Assembly (NCBI GenBank): GCA_032622095.1
Contig: CP136069.1
Coordinates: forward strand, 119,962,126-120,026,125
Direction of reading: 5' to 3'
DNA: 64,000 bases
Origin: Siphonodentalium dalli
Lineage: Eukaryota; Mollusca; Scaphopoda; Gadilida; Siphonodentaliidae
Within the stretch, counting starts at the first letter, position 1, and each line of letters begins with the position of its first letter. Below are positions 1 through 12,229 of this stretch, piece after piece. The translations under genes and the position numbers were made by a program. The notes beneath the pieces are model-generated. The model was given only the letters and a program-made list of their open reading frames with translations, was not told where the DNA came from and did not search any database.

Positions 1-739
1 CAAATACCATCCATGACAGGAATGTTCTGTTGTCACATTTTGATCATTTTCCGAAAATCTGAGTTGTACGCAAGTTATTGTAACTTGAACTTGCAATACA
101 TTTTAACCGACCCATCGACTCGAGATCGTATCATGTCATGAATCACATTATTAGTAGGCCTACATATTAATACTCATTTCAACTTTTCATCACTTACAGT
201 ACACTCAGAGTGTGGTATAAGGAAAACACTCAACACGGTGGGAACCACACTAAGCCCACCGTGAATCACCGGCATTCACGGTGATTTTTCCACGGTGATC
301 CACGGTGAACTCGAGTGGATCGGATTAAGTTGAATAAACAAACGTCCGGGTGACTTGTCGGTGATCACTGGGAATCACTGGGAATCACCGCGAATCACCG
401 CGAATCACAGAGAATCGCCTCAAAACGCCAACAGCTATATTGTATCACGTCATGCATAGCCGAAACCCTTTACTGTAGTTTATTCTAAAGCATACACTAA
501 GTGGGCCATGCATTGTATGTTGTTGTACATTATATTTATATTATGGTTGATATTTTCAAAAATTCCAGAATGATTAACTATCTACATGTACATGTATTGT
601 ATAGGTAAAATAAATAAACAATTTGTTATTGTATTGATTGATTTCTTCCGCCCCATGATCACTAATTTCAAATTTTAAGCGCAAATTTCGTATTATTTAC
701 ACACATGCACACATATATATATATATGTATAATATAATG

Positions 740-930
740 ATCCAAGTCCATTAAACAATTAAATTTGTTTTAATTTATATTTAATAATGATATCTTGTTT
801 AGCAAAATGTTTAAAAGATCGAAATGTGCGCGAAACGCAAATATGGATAACATTCCCTAGCTCTCTCATTTGTTCAGGCCCCTACATCAATGCATGCATA
901 AACGTTCCGAGGGAAGACTGATTCAGCTAG
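740..930 (+). mobile_element. Helitron-like 3' end fragment
   Basis: The tail reads GTTCCGAGGGAAG (short hairpin), then ACTGATTCAG, then CTAG at 927-930. A hairpin about 10 nt before CTAG is the expected Helitron 3' terminus. The preceding part (AAAATGTTTAAAAGATC, then AAATGTGCGCGAA) resembles the 3' half of the better-defined element at 24920-25305, so I place both in one family. The 5' TC end is not identifiable. Confidence 0.4.
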
Positions 931-3009
931 CGTAAATGTTTTTTTTATTTATTGGGGTTTTGGATTTAACCCTGGATGATTTGGAAGGGGCGGAACTACT
1001 CCCCTACAACCCACTTTTGAATTTTAATGATTATCATGCTATGGGTGTATAATAACATGTGGGGGATGAAACGGGTGTATAGTGTAAATACATGTCTATA
1101 TACTAGCTAAAATAATAAAACAAAATGTCGGTGACCACTAGGATTCACATATACATAGTTATGTTTATATATAGCGTGCGACTGTGTCCGTGTTATTTCA
1201 GACAATGGTAGTATAATGGGAGCCAGTTAGCTCTTACATAACTTTGACAGTTCAGCCAAGTCTGTAAGAGGTGTCAAAATTAATTGTCCCCGTTGCAGCG
1301 CCGCGCATAGGGTGCGAGTTTCAATCATAACCATATGAGCTACATTTACATGTAGTGTTACTTTGCCATTCAGAATGAAGTAAGGCGCACAGTACACACA
1401 CCGCATGGCTATTGTTCCGGTGTTAGCGGCCACAAATAAAATGTACACCGGTACTGTCGCATGCAATCAGACTCAGGTGTTTCCTCTAGTTCGTATGACA
1501 CAGGCTCTTTATATTTACCATATACATATAAGTACCATTGCTATTAGTCACGTTGGAACAATAAAGAGCGTTTACTGTTAGTCTATTCATATAAATGGTA
1601 AAAATAAACTTTCTCTTCAGTACGAATGAAAACACATTTTAAAAATGCTGTATGTGTATATGCTATATTTATTTATCCCGAATAAATTAAACCTCCGGGA
1701 TTGTGATCTACATGTATATTAAGTTACCGTATTATCTTTCCTAATTCCGACTACGTACCGTTATGTGGCAGTTCATATGAAATGATTGAATGCTTTATTG
1801 CGAAGACACAAATTAATGGGCAACGTACGTTTGATGTTGGGGAATACAGAGGTCTATTCAGAGTAAAATATAGTTAATTCATATTTTAAAACTAATTTAT
1901 GCGTGTATAAGCCTCTGCTGACTCGAACGCGATGATTACATATCCAATATTTAAATAATAAAATGCCCTTTATCATGACTCAACAATTGCATTTGCCATA
2001 CTATCGTGTCTACAATATGGTTAGTTGAGGTATATATATCGTTATTGGTTAAAAACATGTTAACCAATTTAACATCGGATTTACCCTGCAACATATCATT
2101 TGGATACCACGAAATCAGTCCGTCGCGATTCGGAATTTAAATCCTTCAGATATATAGCTTTTATTACATCATGAAAATCAGATAGGAATTAAAAAAACAC
2201 AGTTGCGATCCGCAATGCGCAATATTGCATAACAACGGTCAAATGTCAAATTCAGTTAGCTGAATACCCGAGCATCCTGTAGTTTTCTCGTGTGCTCTCT
2301 TTGTGTATACATAATGACGTAATGATAGTGAACGAGTAATCCGAAACCACCCAACTTCCACATTAGACACAGGCATGCGATATATAAATGTGCATACATA
2401 CAGATAAAAAGTTAAAACAAGCTTATACAACAAGTATATAGTTGCATATTTACGCACACGAATGACTTTAATTGATACCGAAAATCTATGTACATGCACA
2501 TGTATCCCGGGAAAATTGGATGCAATAAAGATCATTAAACCAAAATTGGAATGGTACCAACCTGGTGGGTGATATAACGGTGTTAGTTTTACTAAAGTTT
2601 GAAAATGATACTATTATTACAATGATATATATTGATAAATACGCAATATATTTAGTTGCACCTGCTCTGAACAAAACATATATTTGATAATGTCAGAGAT
2701 ATTTACGAGCTGTCCTCAGTTTTCGCTGATAAGTGAAATAAACGCTCTTTATTTGTACTATGTAATGACTAGAATACTGGGAATTATCTGTATGCCGAAG
2801 AACGTTCGGGACCCAAATGTTCTTCGATCACAATAATTAATACAACAAGAAAGAGACCGTTCATGTATATCATTTTTAGCGTACTTATCGGCATATGCTG
2901 ATCCATGATCCGCGATGTATCACAATCGATCATAATTTGGACATTCAAACCAACAAGTGCCTTTAAATTGAGCAAGAAGTTGAAACTGAAAACATTATAA
3001 TTTTTTTTT

Positions 3010-3102
3010 CTCTCAAGTCAACATGTCAAAAAGTTTAAAAGATAAAAATGTGCGCGAAGCACACAAACGGATCACAGTATAATAAAGCGTTCCCTACAGC
3101 TA
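3010..3102 (+). mobile_element. Fragment of the same Helitron-like family
   Basis: The words AAAAGTTTAAAAGATAAAAA and ATGTGCGCGAAGCACACAAA, followed by GTTCCCTACAGCTAA, match the 3' region of the 740-930 copy. The terminus CTAA still fits the CTRR rule, but the hairpin is decayed. Confidence 0.3.
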
Positions 3103-3996
3103 ATTTTAATTTTACATTACTATGAGTCTATATATGTTGTCCTTTTCAATTTTTTTTAAATGAAAACAAATATAAAGTAAATTGTGGAAAATGCAATGCT
3201 TTGAAGGTTGCGAATATAATGGTTTCGCAGTGATTGTCAAATTCGCGGTGTTTTGTAGTGAGGTGGGAATACACTGCCATCACCTTGTTGATTAGACAAA
3301 AGCGCATCGCTAATCCTCTCCACTAAGGCCCACGGTGTTGAGTGGGCCACCGTGAATCACTCTCCCAAAAATATCCCCACCGTGTTGAGTGTTTTCCTTA
3401 CAGAACACGATGAGTGTACTGTACAAGCTTGTTTCGACACTAAAAACGAATATAATATTATTATGGACATCACATTATATAGTTTCATATTTCGCTTCGA
3501 AAAAACTAAACCTGAAATCCGACGAGATGAAAACGCGCACTTTCTACAAATGAAAGTATTCACAGTTGCCCCCTGACCTCCCAGTGCGCAATGTGACCCT
3601 TTGACCGTGACGTCACGAATCTACGGTAAACCTTTTCATTAAACATTAATTAGAGTGCATGTGCGACAATGTGCGCACGTTGAAGATCACTATACCCTGG
3701 CGAAGAAGTCACCGTGACGGGTTCGGCAACAAATTCCTGGACAAATATTGGCTAAACTGTTTATAATGTCCAGTAGATAGACGCAATCAACCATTCGAAA
3801 GGGATAGAGTCCATTCAATTAAAGGGACACTGTACACTAAATCCGACCATTTATATGATCTTATATGGGACTACTCAACAAAATACATGCAAAAATGAAA
3901 GAATTTGAGCCATGGATTAGTGCAAAATACAACATATATTCTATTGAATGTAAAAGGGGGTGGTCTCATAGATGCTCGCATTAAATTTAGTTTACA

Positions 3997-4042
3997 GTAC
4001 CCCTTTTAGACGGGCTACCGTACCCCTTTTAGACGGGCTACC
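3997..4042. repeat. Exact 23 bp tandem duplication
   Basis: Two identical 23 bp units abut each other (3997-4019 and 4020-4042), each containing CCCCTTTTAGACGGGCTACC. This is a recent local duplication just beyond the 3' end of the reverse transcriptase remnant. Confidence 0.85.
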
Positions 4043-4139
4043 AATATGGTATCAAATTTCTGGAATAAAACCTATCACGTTTGTATGTATCGTCATTCGA
4101 TATTTTCTTGTGAGACACTTGAACATATTACTTGTCGTC

Positions 4140-4650
4140 GAACTCGTATTTTATATAATAGAAGAATGAGTCTATGTATATTTTAAATTGATCGGGTGTT
4201 GGAGCCTCAACAGTTAAGTCTGGCAGAGAGTTCCAGCTATTTACCACCCTCTGCGTGAAGAAATATTTTTCCTATGGCCTTTTATTGTGTCTTCTTGTTC
4301 TTCCTGATTTATGTCTTTCTAATAGGTCACAGTCATTGATACTGTAATGACCATTCAACAGTTTATATACCTCGATTAGATCTCCTCTAAATATTCGATA
4401 TTTTAAAGACATCAGATTGAGTCTTATCATTCGGTCTCCGTAGCATAGAGTTTTGATTTGACGAACTAGTTTCGTTGCTTTTCTTTGTATTTCTCTAACA
4501 CAATGCTTTGATATTTGTGATGTGGGTTCCATGTAGAGTTACAGTATTCGATGATAGGTCTGACCATGCTTATGTATAGAGCGATTAGAAAGTGTCGATG
4601 TCCAAGTTCGTGAAAGTTCTGTTGACTATGTCGATGATTTGAGAAGCTTT
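4140..4650 (-). pseudogene. Non-LTR retrotransposon RT C-terminus (CR1/Jockey-like), broken
   Basis: Read on the minus strand, the translation carries the conserved block that follows the reverse transcriptase palm in CR1/L2/Jockey-type elements. In order it shows TFTNLDIDTFLIALYISMVR, PIIEYCNSTWNPHHKYQSI, IQRKATKLVRQI, LNLMSLKYRIFRGDLIEVYK, and the terminal FFTQRVVNSWNSLPDLTVEA. The first part is in a different frame from the second, so there is a frameshift near 4500-4520, and a stop lies near 4270. No palm motifs remain upstream, so this is a 5'-truncated dead copy. No simple-repeat tail was identified. Confidence 0.85.
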
Positions 4651-4689
4651 AATTTATTGTTTTAGGATATTGTAGGAAAGCTAATAGTG

Positions 4690-5022
4690 GCGCTGACGGG
4701 GTCACTCTCACCAAAAAAGTGCTGAAGGGTACACAGGGTTTGAAAATGTGCTGAAGGATACACATGCAGGGTTTGTGATCGGCACGCGAACACCATTACT
4801 TAAATTGTGTTGATGAAAGTCTGGCGCCCATTAGCAGTTTGTTTTCAATACATTTTGATATTCATTGGAACGTAAACAATTATTCTCTCTAACAGAAATC
4901 ATGGCAGATACGAAGACTGAATGTCCTTTAGAATGACATTTCAAACCCCGTGTACCCTTCAGCACATTTTGAAAATCCTGTGTACCCTTCAGCACTTTTT
5001 TGGTGAGAGTGACCCCTCCAGC
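4690..5022. mobile_element. Foldback MITE with ~85 bp terminal inverted repeats
   Basis: The left arm (about 4690-4775) contains GGTCACTCTCACCAAAAAAG and GTGCTGAAGGGTACACAGGG. The right arm (about 4937-5022) contains CCCTTCAGCACTTTTTTGG and TGAGAGTGACCC in reverse complement. Each arm itself holds two copies of a GTGCTGAAGG(G/A)TACACA word. The 160 bp between the arms is not coding. The outer flanks AATAGTGGC are similar on both sides but are not a clean target duplication. Confidence 0.7.
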
Positions 5023-5928
5023 AATAGTGGCCGTGTCAAATTGAGTTATCGCTATGGGATTTATCGCAGGACAACATATTTCGGGTTTTCGTGGGGTGTG
5101 TATTCGCTGGATGTCTTATAGTTGCAGTATGTAACTATTATGACCGCGTTAATTGTTTTCGATGTTTAGGTATGAACAATGGCTGGGCCATTCATGCACT
5201 CTTGGTGGGAACACAATGCCTCCGATTTTTTATCCGCATTTAGAAGCTTTCTGGTGTGGTGAATGAGAAACATGCAGTATAATAAGCCGTAGTTTTTTGT
5301 AATAATTTGAAGGATTAGTAGTTTTAACGGAATTCTGAGGATTTTATATTACAATTTATATTTATGGCTAATAATATGATCTTGAGCGCGTTACCATTTC
5401 CGATTATGGTTTTCTTGTGTATATATATGTCTCTCAAATATAGACGGCTGCGAGGAGATATAAGTAGGGTATAAAGCGGGGTATTATATGGGCCTAGAAT
5501 ATGGATCGACAATACAGGGATATGGCTCGAACACCCCGTGATTCGACCCGATTTGTTTGTGTTATGCATTTCGCCATTCAATTTGCAATTAAATTGCAAT
5601 TCTCACTAAGATACTCATCAGTTAACTAATTTTGATAATTTGACCCCAAATTTAATTTTGGGCATATTTTCACACAAAAAAAATAATTAACCCCAATTGT
5701 TCGCAAAAACATCTTACGTCACATATGCTAACTAAGGCATCCAAATATTTAGCAGCAGTACCGATATGTTCCATTATGTACGTGTGGTGATGAACAGTTT
5801 AATACAAACATACCTGAGTATGAATCTGGCAAGATGTGTGCCCTTAATTTGGATGCCCTTGTGGTAATATGGACACCGTAGCTCTGTCAATGGGAACTAA
5901 TATTACATCACATATATGCTATACATAT
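5023..5928. other. Intergenic, no feature recognised
   Basis: AT-rich DNA with scattered stops in every frame. A 91-residue minus-strand frame at 5324-5599 has no recognisable domain and no convincing splice context. Confidence 0.5.
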
Positions 5929-6095
5929 AGGTTAAACTGTTATTTGAACTAATTGAGATCATTCCCAGTCATACGAGTGATATCAGTAGAGTTTTATGAG
6001 ATTTTAGACCAATTTTAGTTAAATTTGGGGGGGGGGGGGTAACATAAATGGGCATACCTTCCTGCAAATTGTTTACTACCCCCCCCCCCCATGAT
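5929..6095. repeat. Dispersed repeat with paired poly-G and poly-C tracts, copy 1
   Basis: Starting at GGTTAAACTGTTATTTGAAC, this shares nearly identical sequence with 25511-25746. It includes CCAGTCATACGAGTGATATC and TACCTTCCTGCAAATT. A run of about 13 G near 6030 is followed some 40 bp later by a run of about 13 C near 6080, so a transcript could form a GC hairpin. This copy lacks roughly 70 bp present between the tracts in the other copy. Confidence 0.75.
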
Positions 6096-6189
6096 AATGG
6101 TGCATTGTCCTCATAAATAAACGGATTTTTACCTCATGCGAATATGGTTATGTTCGGTCTGAGATACCGATAATGTATGCATGAGTCGT

Positions 6190-6850
6190 TACCTCCACCT
6201 ACAACAATAAAGCGACAGCCACCAAGGTATACACGTACAATCCGACCATGACCATACAGTCACTCCATATACACACAAACACCACATAAATGACAATTCA
6301 ACCACTCTATTTATATCCACACACCATGCAGGTACACCAGGTATACACCTACAATCCATCTATGGCTATTTAGTCACTATCTGCATTTATTCACCACATT
6401 AGTGACCATACAATCACTCCCAATATACCTATTCACGTCATTCATGATCATATATATATAGAGAGTCACTCCCTGTAAACCTATCCACATCACCTAAGAC
6501 CATACAGTCGCTTCGTGTATGCATATTCGCCTCACCCAAGATAATAAAGCCACTCAAGATATACGTATATACACCCCACACATGACCATACAGTCACTCC
6601 AGGTATATGTATACATATTACCAATGGCCATGCAGCCCTTCCAGAGATACCAAATATCACACACTCAGCATGCATGCAGCCACTCCTCACTGGCATATAC
6701 ACATCAACATGGCAATTCAGGCACTCGTTATATAATCATACACCAACCCAGCATGATAATACACCCACTCCCTGTATACTATTGCCATACACCCACCAAT
6801 GTCAATACATCCACGACATATATACATGTACATCTCACCCATAGTCAATA
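6190..6850 (+). repeat. Degenerate minisatellite, unit about 40-50 bp
   Basis: The phrase CATGACCATACAGTCACTCC, or a close variant, recurs near 6245, 6405, 6490 and 6580. Partial forms (CACTCC, CATATACAC, CACATCAC) fill the gaps. I estimate about a dozen heavily diverged units. The open plus frame across part of it (6519-6851) is a by-product of the T- and G-poor repeat. A smaller block of the same repeat lies at 27040-27210. Confidence 0.6.
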
Positions 6851-8078
6851 AACGCTCTCTAAATTCGAATAATTGTTTTCAACTAAAGACTAAGTTATCC
6901 TTATTACTATTTGTTTTATCGACAAAATATATTAGAAAACTTTCCATGTAGATTATGATTTACAAGAATTTTGGTATCAAGTACGACAATTTTGTCGTAT
7001 CATGTACGTCAAAATTGAATTAGTAAACGCTCTTTAGATTACGGTTTTGCTGAAACCAACCATTTAATTGATAGAGATACTCGTTTTTATGTCATTGATA
7101 ACAATAAGAACAATTTCGTAGTGGAAATTTGTTTGTATTTATAAAAAATACGATCAGAATTGAAAAACAATACATTTTTCTTTTATTTTCAGTTAAAATT
7201 TCAAATTTTCATGTTTTATTCGCACGAATTTCAAAACCTTGCATTAGATATGTGATATGGTGTCAATAATGTTGTAAGTAGAAAGCTAAATACCAACAAT
7301 ATGTGGAAAATTCAAATGTTAGCAAGTTATAATGTTAGTGAATGAAAATAAATATAAAAAGGACAAAATTTTGTTACCGCTCTTCAAATGGCGAAAAAAA
7401 AAAACTAATAAAGCGACAATTGCCAGATGACAAACATCTAGAATTCGAAACCTCGGGTATACATAGTCCGACAACAATATCATAACCACCAAAATTCTGC
7501 ATATGGGGATCATGAAATGGTCAGACAGAAAACGTGTTCAAAGAGATGGATATTTTTCAATCCAGTTAGTATTTTCTCCTGACCTATATTTGGTCATACA
7601 TACCAAACAAGGAATATTACTCTGAATCGTATTGTCAGTTGTAAGCGCTCCAAATTAGAGGGTTTACAACCGACATATCTATAAAGCGCGCGAATCTAAA
7701 TAATGTCGTGATACCAGGTGATACTGCTTATAAAGAATCTATACTGCGCTTTTTTTCGCGAGAAACTAAAAAACAGTCGACCTGTATTTTCTCGGACACA
7801 AAGCGTGTTTTGTGAATAATATCGCATTCATATGATCATTATGCTCTATTAGAATATTCTTGATAAATAATCATTATTTGATAATGTTATTTCTAAATTC
7901 TAACCTACAACGAATGCCGCCCGTCTCTTTAACTAACATTTAATATAGTGCGCACAACTATACTATTGGTAACAATTCGAGTATTCTATATGTTATCAGG
8001 CCTATATATGTGCTGCTGATGTGTTATTAATGTGTGTATTCAGGCTATATACATGTATACCACATCAACATAGCTTAC
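6851..8078 (-). other. Laminin intron 3 (start) or beyond; no exon found
   Basis: This AT-rich stretch follows the donor of laminin exon 3 on the minus strand. I looked for the expected continuation (an aromatic-rich segment leading into a Cys-rich laminin EGF module) and did not find it here or further left. The intron therefore probably extends past position 1, or the next exon is short or diverged. A 13 bp box TAAACGCTCTTTA occurs at 7024-7036. Confidence 0.4.
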
Positions 8079-8249
8079 TCTTCTGGTTACAGTAGGATCC
8101 TCCGTTACTATATCCATCAGATGGCCCAACAACGTGTTCGTCATCAGGAGCCTCAATCTGATGTCTGTGGCTTTTGTCCAGTCTTGAAGAGCAGGCGACT
8201 CAGCGAAATGTTCAGAATTTGGTCGATCATGCACCAAAGAAACAGCTAT
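8079..8249 (-). CDS. Laminin alpha chain, exon 3 (end of LN domain)
   Basis: This 171 bp exon (57 codons, phase 0 at both ends) is read on the minus strand. It opens with IAVSLVHDRPNSEHF and closes with TNTLLGHLM...DPTVTRR. In laminin alpha chains of the alpha1/alpha2 type, the block 'VSLV.GRP', then 'AT.IRLR', then 'TNTLLGHLM', then 'DPTVTRR' sits at the C-terminal side of the LN domain, which mediates laminin network polymerisation in basement membranes. The acceptor is TGCTATTTCAG just before ATA, and the donor is AGA followed by GTAAGC. Both are good splice sites, and the join to exon 2 (GE | IAVSL) reproduces the usual family sequence. The following exon was not found in the window. Confidence 0.92.
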
Positions 8250-8809
8250 CTGAAATAGCATTCAGCCATATATATAGTAAGTCTAAAAGGTGACAAACGA
8301 CGCATATACACGTATACTTGGTAGCTTTAACTATAGTCACTTTTCCGAGAAATTAATTAGAAAACTGTGTGCGTATATACAGGCATATGTCGTGCATTTG
8401 ATCCACTCTCAATATACTATAAATGAATTGCCCCAAGTATAGTTATACCATTTTGGAGGGGTGTTCAGGAAAAGTATGCAGACGACAGAGAGACGAAATG
8501 ATAATACAATTGCAAATATTTAATATAGATTAATAACTTACAATTGTCCCGTTCCCAAGTACAATGGTTTACCTGAACCCAAACAATTAAAATGACAGAA
8601 ATATATATATACATGATGAAGTTGAATTTGGCATAGAAAAAATATGAGAGTTGGTGTATATTGTTTATAGATCTCGGGTTTTGTGTTTGGTGTGTTTTTG
8701 GAATCCATCTCTGAATGAATTTAAGAGCTGAGAATAGGAGCCATCATTTATAATCGATATTAATGTATATTTTATTCATGTGAGTTGTCGTTGGCTTGAT
8801 GTCACTATA

Positions 8810-9022
8810 CAGTAATGCCATAAGTAATCGACTCTTTAACCACAGCAGTATTATGGGTAACTTTTCAGGATTTAGTCGGAAATATGGCTTGTTGCCATTC
8901 ACCGGAAAGGTCTCTCCGGGAGCTTTCCGATGAATGGCAACAAACCATATTTCCGACTAAATCCTGAAAAGTTACCCATAATTCTGCTGTGGTTAAAGAG
9001 TCGATTACTTAGGGCATTGCTG
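8810..9022. mobile_element. 213 bp foldback MITE, TA target site (copy 1)
   Basis: The element is almost entirely one long inverted repeat. The left arm starts CAGTAATGCC and includes TCGACTCTTTAACCACAGCA and TTTTCAGGATTTAGTCGG. The right arm is its reverse complement, ending GGGCATTGCTG. TA dinucleotides flank both ends (8808-8809 and 9023-9024), as for Tc1/mariner-type insertions. The loop is a few tens of bp around 8898-8932. It lies in laminin intron 2, 16 bp inside the exon 2 donor. A second copy is at 33332-33541. Confidence 0.88.
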
Positions 9023-9039
9023 TATATACATATACATAC

Positions 9040-9282
9040 CTCGCCGTGTTCCAATGGGACAACGTCAGAGAAGTCTGTGGTGCAGATTACTTCATCGTCT
9101 CTGGTGATTTCCTGCGGGGCAGAAGCTCCTATCCCGAAGTGGTTGTAGCAGTCACTTGAAGTCTTTGCGAAATATTGCCAGGGCTGCCATGTCAGTCCAT
9201 AATCACTGGACTTCTCCAGGACCCATAAACCCGGCCTGGGAGAGTTGGCCATTTTTATGAAAACATACGCCACATGGAAAAC
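9040..9282 (-). CDS. Laminin alpha chain, exon 2 (central LN domain)
   Basis: This 243 bp exon (81 codons, phase 0) is read on the minus strand. It begins VFHVAYVFIKMANSPRPGLW and continues VLEKSSDYGLTWQPWQYFA, then ITRDDEVICTTDFS and VPLEHGE. The pattern 'FHVAYV.IK.ANSPRP..WVLE.S.D.G..W.PWQYFA' followed by 'DD..C...S.VVPLE.GE' is the canonical LN domain core. The acceptor is CGGTTTCAG before GTTTTCC, and the donor is GCGAG followed by GTATGT. Exon 1 ends FGQ, giving the standard FGQ-VFHVAY junction. Immediately downstream in intron 2 sits a foldback MITE, leaving only about 15 bp of pre-insertion intron at the 5' splice site. Confidence 0.95.
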
Positions 9283-12229
9283 CTGAAACCGTATAATTTG
9301 GATTTTAAAAACCTAACAAATTACAATCACGGCTGTATTTGTGGCATGGCATACGCATATAGCTGAGAACAGTAGACACGAGAGTAGCCATGTTCAGACA
9401 CACGAATATGTGTAACGTGTCACGTGTTACTGTGGTATTTCTATAGAGATGCATGCACGTGGCTGGAACATGCAGTCACACGATGTTATGGCGCCAAAAC
9501 CTGTTCACGTTTATAGATATCGGCCAACGTCTAGCGAAACGAGTAAATAACAGTTGGTGACAAGAAAACCAATGTCAGAAATGGTAACGCGCTCAAGATC
9601 ATATATTATATACCCATGATTGTAATTATAGAATATGAAATATATTGGTTTCGCGAATGACCAACTCAGAATTCCGTTAAAATAATAACAACCAGCACCT
9701 AATTAGAGAGAGATATGTTTATTCCTCCAAATATGGAGACCATTATGGTACAATATATATATTTATTATCCATCCCTTAACTAACACCATTTCCGATTGG
9801 ACAAAAGCCGCCACGTGATAGTCCTGGAAAAAGTCACATTGGACTCCCGAAAGTCACATTGGACTCCCGACTGTACAATATGACTTTTCACCACAACCTG
9901 AACTCGTACAAGAAAAACACATACTGTACACAACATTGTATAATAACTTTATATTAATATACAAAAGTTAACTGGAGACATATATACACATGCAATATAA
10001 TTTAACTTGAGAAGGCTTATTTGAAGGTAGTTGTTTAGTAACATAGATAAGCTCGTCCACCAAAGTGCGGAAAGGCCGATCTAATTATTTAAGTGATAAT
10101 CAAAATAACGGGAGAACTGATTACGTTCCAGTCACCATACCGAAGACCGAAGAATAGTTCATGAAGCACTATAAATAAATTGTGGGAATAATATTATAAT
10201 ATACTGCAAGACAAGATGTTTAAGACATATATATAGAAGATGAGGTGAACTTCTGCACCGTTGCATCCACAAAGGCAATATGCTAAGAGGGTTTCTTCCG
10301 ATGACATAGCTTGTCACAACCCAAAAATCAACATTATTGATATAATAACGTAAAGGACAATAAACGAAATTGAAATTCCCAACTATACACATTTTACCGG
10401 ACTCGGCCTCCGGGTCGCAATTCGACTTTTAAATCCGTCCCAAAAATTCCAATTTCTATAAATAAAATCCCCAGCGCCCAGGCGAAACAGGAATCTCTAC
10501 ATTAGTATACACGCGGAGCGCGAAATGAGTATCATCAGCCGCTTGCAATGCGACTATTATACCGCTACATTTAATTGGCTTCAATCAAAATAACATATCA
10601 TATTCTCCTGTCACATGCACATGTCGCGCTGATAGCTCATTCGGTTGTCAGAACATTGGATTATTCCCCTTTGCTAGAAGTTTCGTATGCTACACGTTGG
10701 TCACAACCCTTCTGAATGGTTGGTCTGTTTGCATGCGTGAAGGCGAAAATGTCACGTGCATGAGTCAGGTGAGTTTCGTTGCCAATAGGAACACAGGTTA
10801 CAATAACGCACGTTACACGAACGTGTGGCTGAACATAGCTGGTGTCTCTAAAAAAGCCGACGGTATGCAATCTTGCATATTTCAAATATGAAAGATCGTC
10901 GACTAAATTACATGTGCATGGAATAAGTAATCGTACGTTCTGCATGTATGCCATATATGCCTCAGCTTGGCGCCTCTTCGCTTTTGTGGGAGGGTTAAAT
11001 AGAGTGGCCAACAGGGATAAGTGATATATTAAGATGTAATTAATTAACAGTAGTTTCACATTGGCAATAATAATAAATAATTGGGCATAACCCTCTTAAT
11101 TTATGTTATACATACACTTGGAAAATGATTAATATGCATACTTCATATATTGTCATGAACGTATACGAGATTAATATACTACCGATTCCTTCTTCTACAT
11201 TGTGTATGCATGTATATGAACATGATGTATGCTTGTGTGTATATATAAATATTCACTACATTTTATATACTATATTTATATTTGAATTGCAAATTTCGTT
11301 GAGTAACACGAGCATGCCTGCATGGTTTCATGCTTTAGAGATTAAAACATATACACTCATATACGGATACGGATGAATTTTGGGACTCTACGTCCGCTGG
11401 TGAAACATTTGAGTCCTTGGGGAAGTTTATATTCTTTTATTTCACAAAAACGGAAATTCCAGCTGGATGAACAATGTTCATCTAGTGTGTGACACAATCA
11501 GTATATAAACAAAAACAGTTCAAACGCCTAGAGACATATATACATGATTGTGCATCGGGCTTCTCGAATGTAAATTCATAGGTCCTATGAAGTCGGCTGC
11601 ATGCATAATGAAACATGGACCGGGTTATATAGTGTGATATGCATGTAAATAATAACTTTTGAAAACTGAAACAGCGTTGATGTTTCTAGTGTGTTTTTCT
11701 CTGTACCAATTTTGTGAAATGAGCAAACAATTATAACAAATAGACAAATAATATTATCTGATTAACCAAATAGCATGTGAACCTTTGAGCAATAACTAAG
11801 CGGGGTGTTGTAATCTAAACTTTTGAGCAAAGAGTGAAAAACGATTTATCACTATATTATTTACCATATATAACAGGGAGATTTATCACTATATTATTTA
11901 CCATACATGTATATGGCAGGGAGACCATATGTTATCAGAAGAGAAAATAGAGAACTTTGACGATAATTATATATTATAGATTCATTAGGGATATTAAATC
12001 TTGTTTAAAACAGGATATGTGGCCTGTGCACAACTACGTTGACCCTCCAATCTCTAGTTGACTGGTGAAGGTATAGGCTAGTTAATTGGGTGTGAAAAAA
12101 CAAGAGGTAAGATCATATTCAATAACAACGAAGCGAGGAACTGACTCAAAAACATAAAATAAAAAACCAAACATTCATCACGATAACAACATCATTTTGC
12201 ATTGTTATCGGATGTAGAAAGATAAATAC
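9283..12229 (-). other. Laminin intron 1
   Basis: This 2.95 kb intron between exons 1 and 2 is bounded by CAG|GTATTT (12230/12229) and TTTCAG|GTTTTC (9283/9282). Inside are a 20 bp direct duplication (AAGTCACATTGGACTCCCGA, about 9830-9870) and a roughly 50 bp direct duplication (TTTATCACTATATTATTTAC, about 11845-11930). A weak tRNA-like A-box word lies near 10632. I see no internal gene; overlapping small frames at 10661-11059 are not convincing. Confidence 0.85.

Larger units (their letters stand above)
195..3423. mobile_element. Candidate 3.2 kb inverted-repeat element
   Basis: The left end (from 195) reads TACAGTACACTCA, then AAGGAAAACACTCAACACGG. The right end (to 3423) carries the same words in reverse complement: CCGTGTTGAGTGTTTTCCTT, then TGAGTGTACTGTA. 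Inside each end are several short words of the CACGGTGATTC / GAATCACCGTG type, so the ends can fold on themselves as well as on each other (about 195-420 and 3290-3423). No transposase frame is visible inside. The interior holds two Helitron-like fragments and a paired 13 bp box. This is either a non-autonomous DNA transposon or an inverted duplication of a hairpin-rich MITE with unrelated DNA between the copies. I see no clear target-site duplication. Confidence 0.42.

Noticed and set aside
10623-10700. tRNA or tRNA-derived SINE head (TAGCTCATTCGGTTG resembles an A box)
   Set aside because: No convincing B box follows at the right distance, and no cloverleaf could be drawn.
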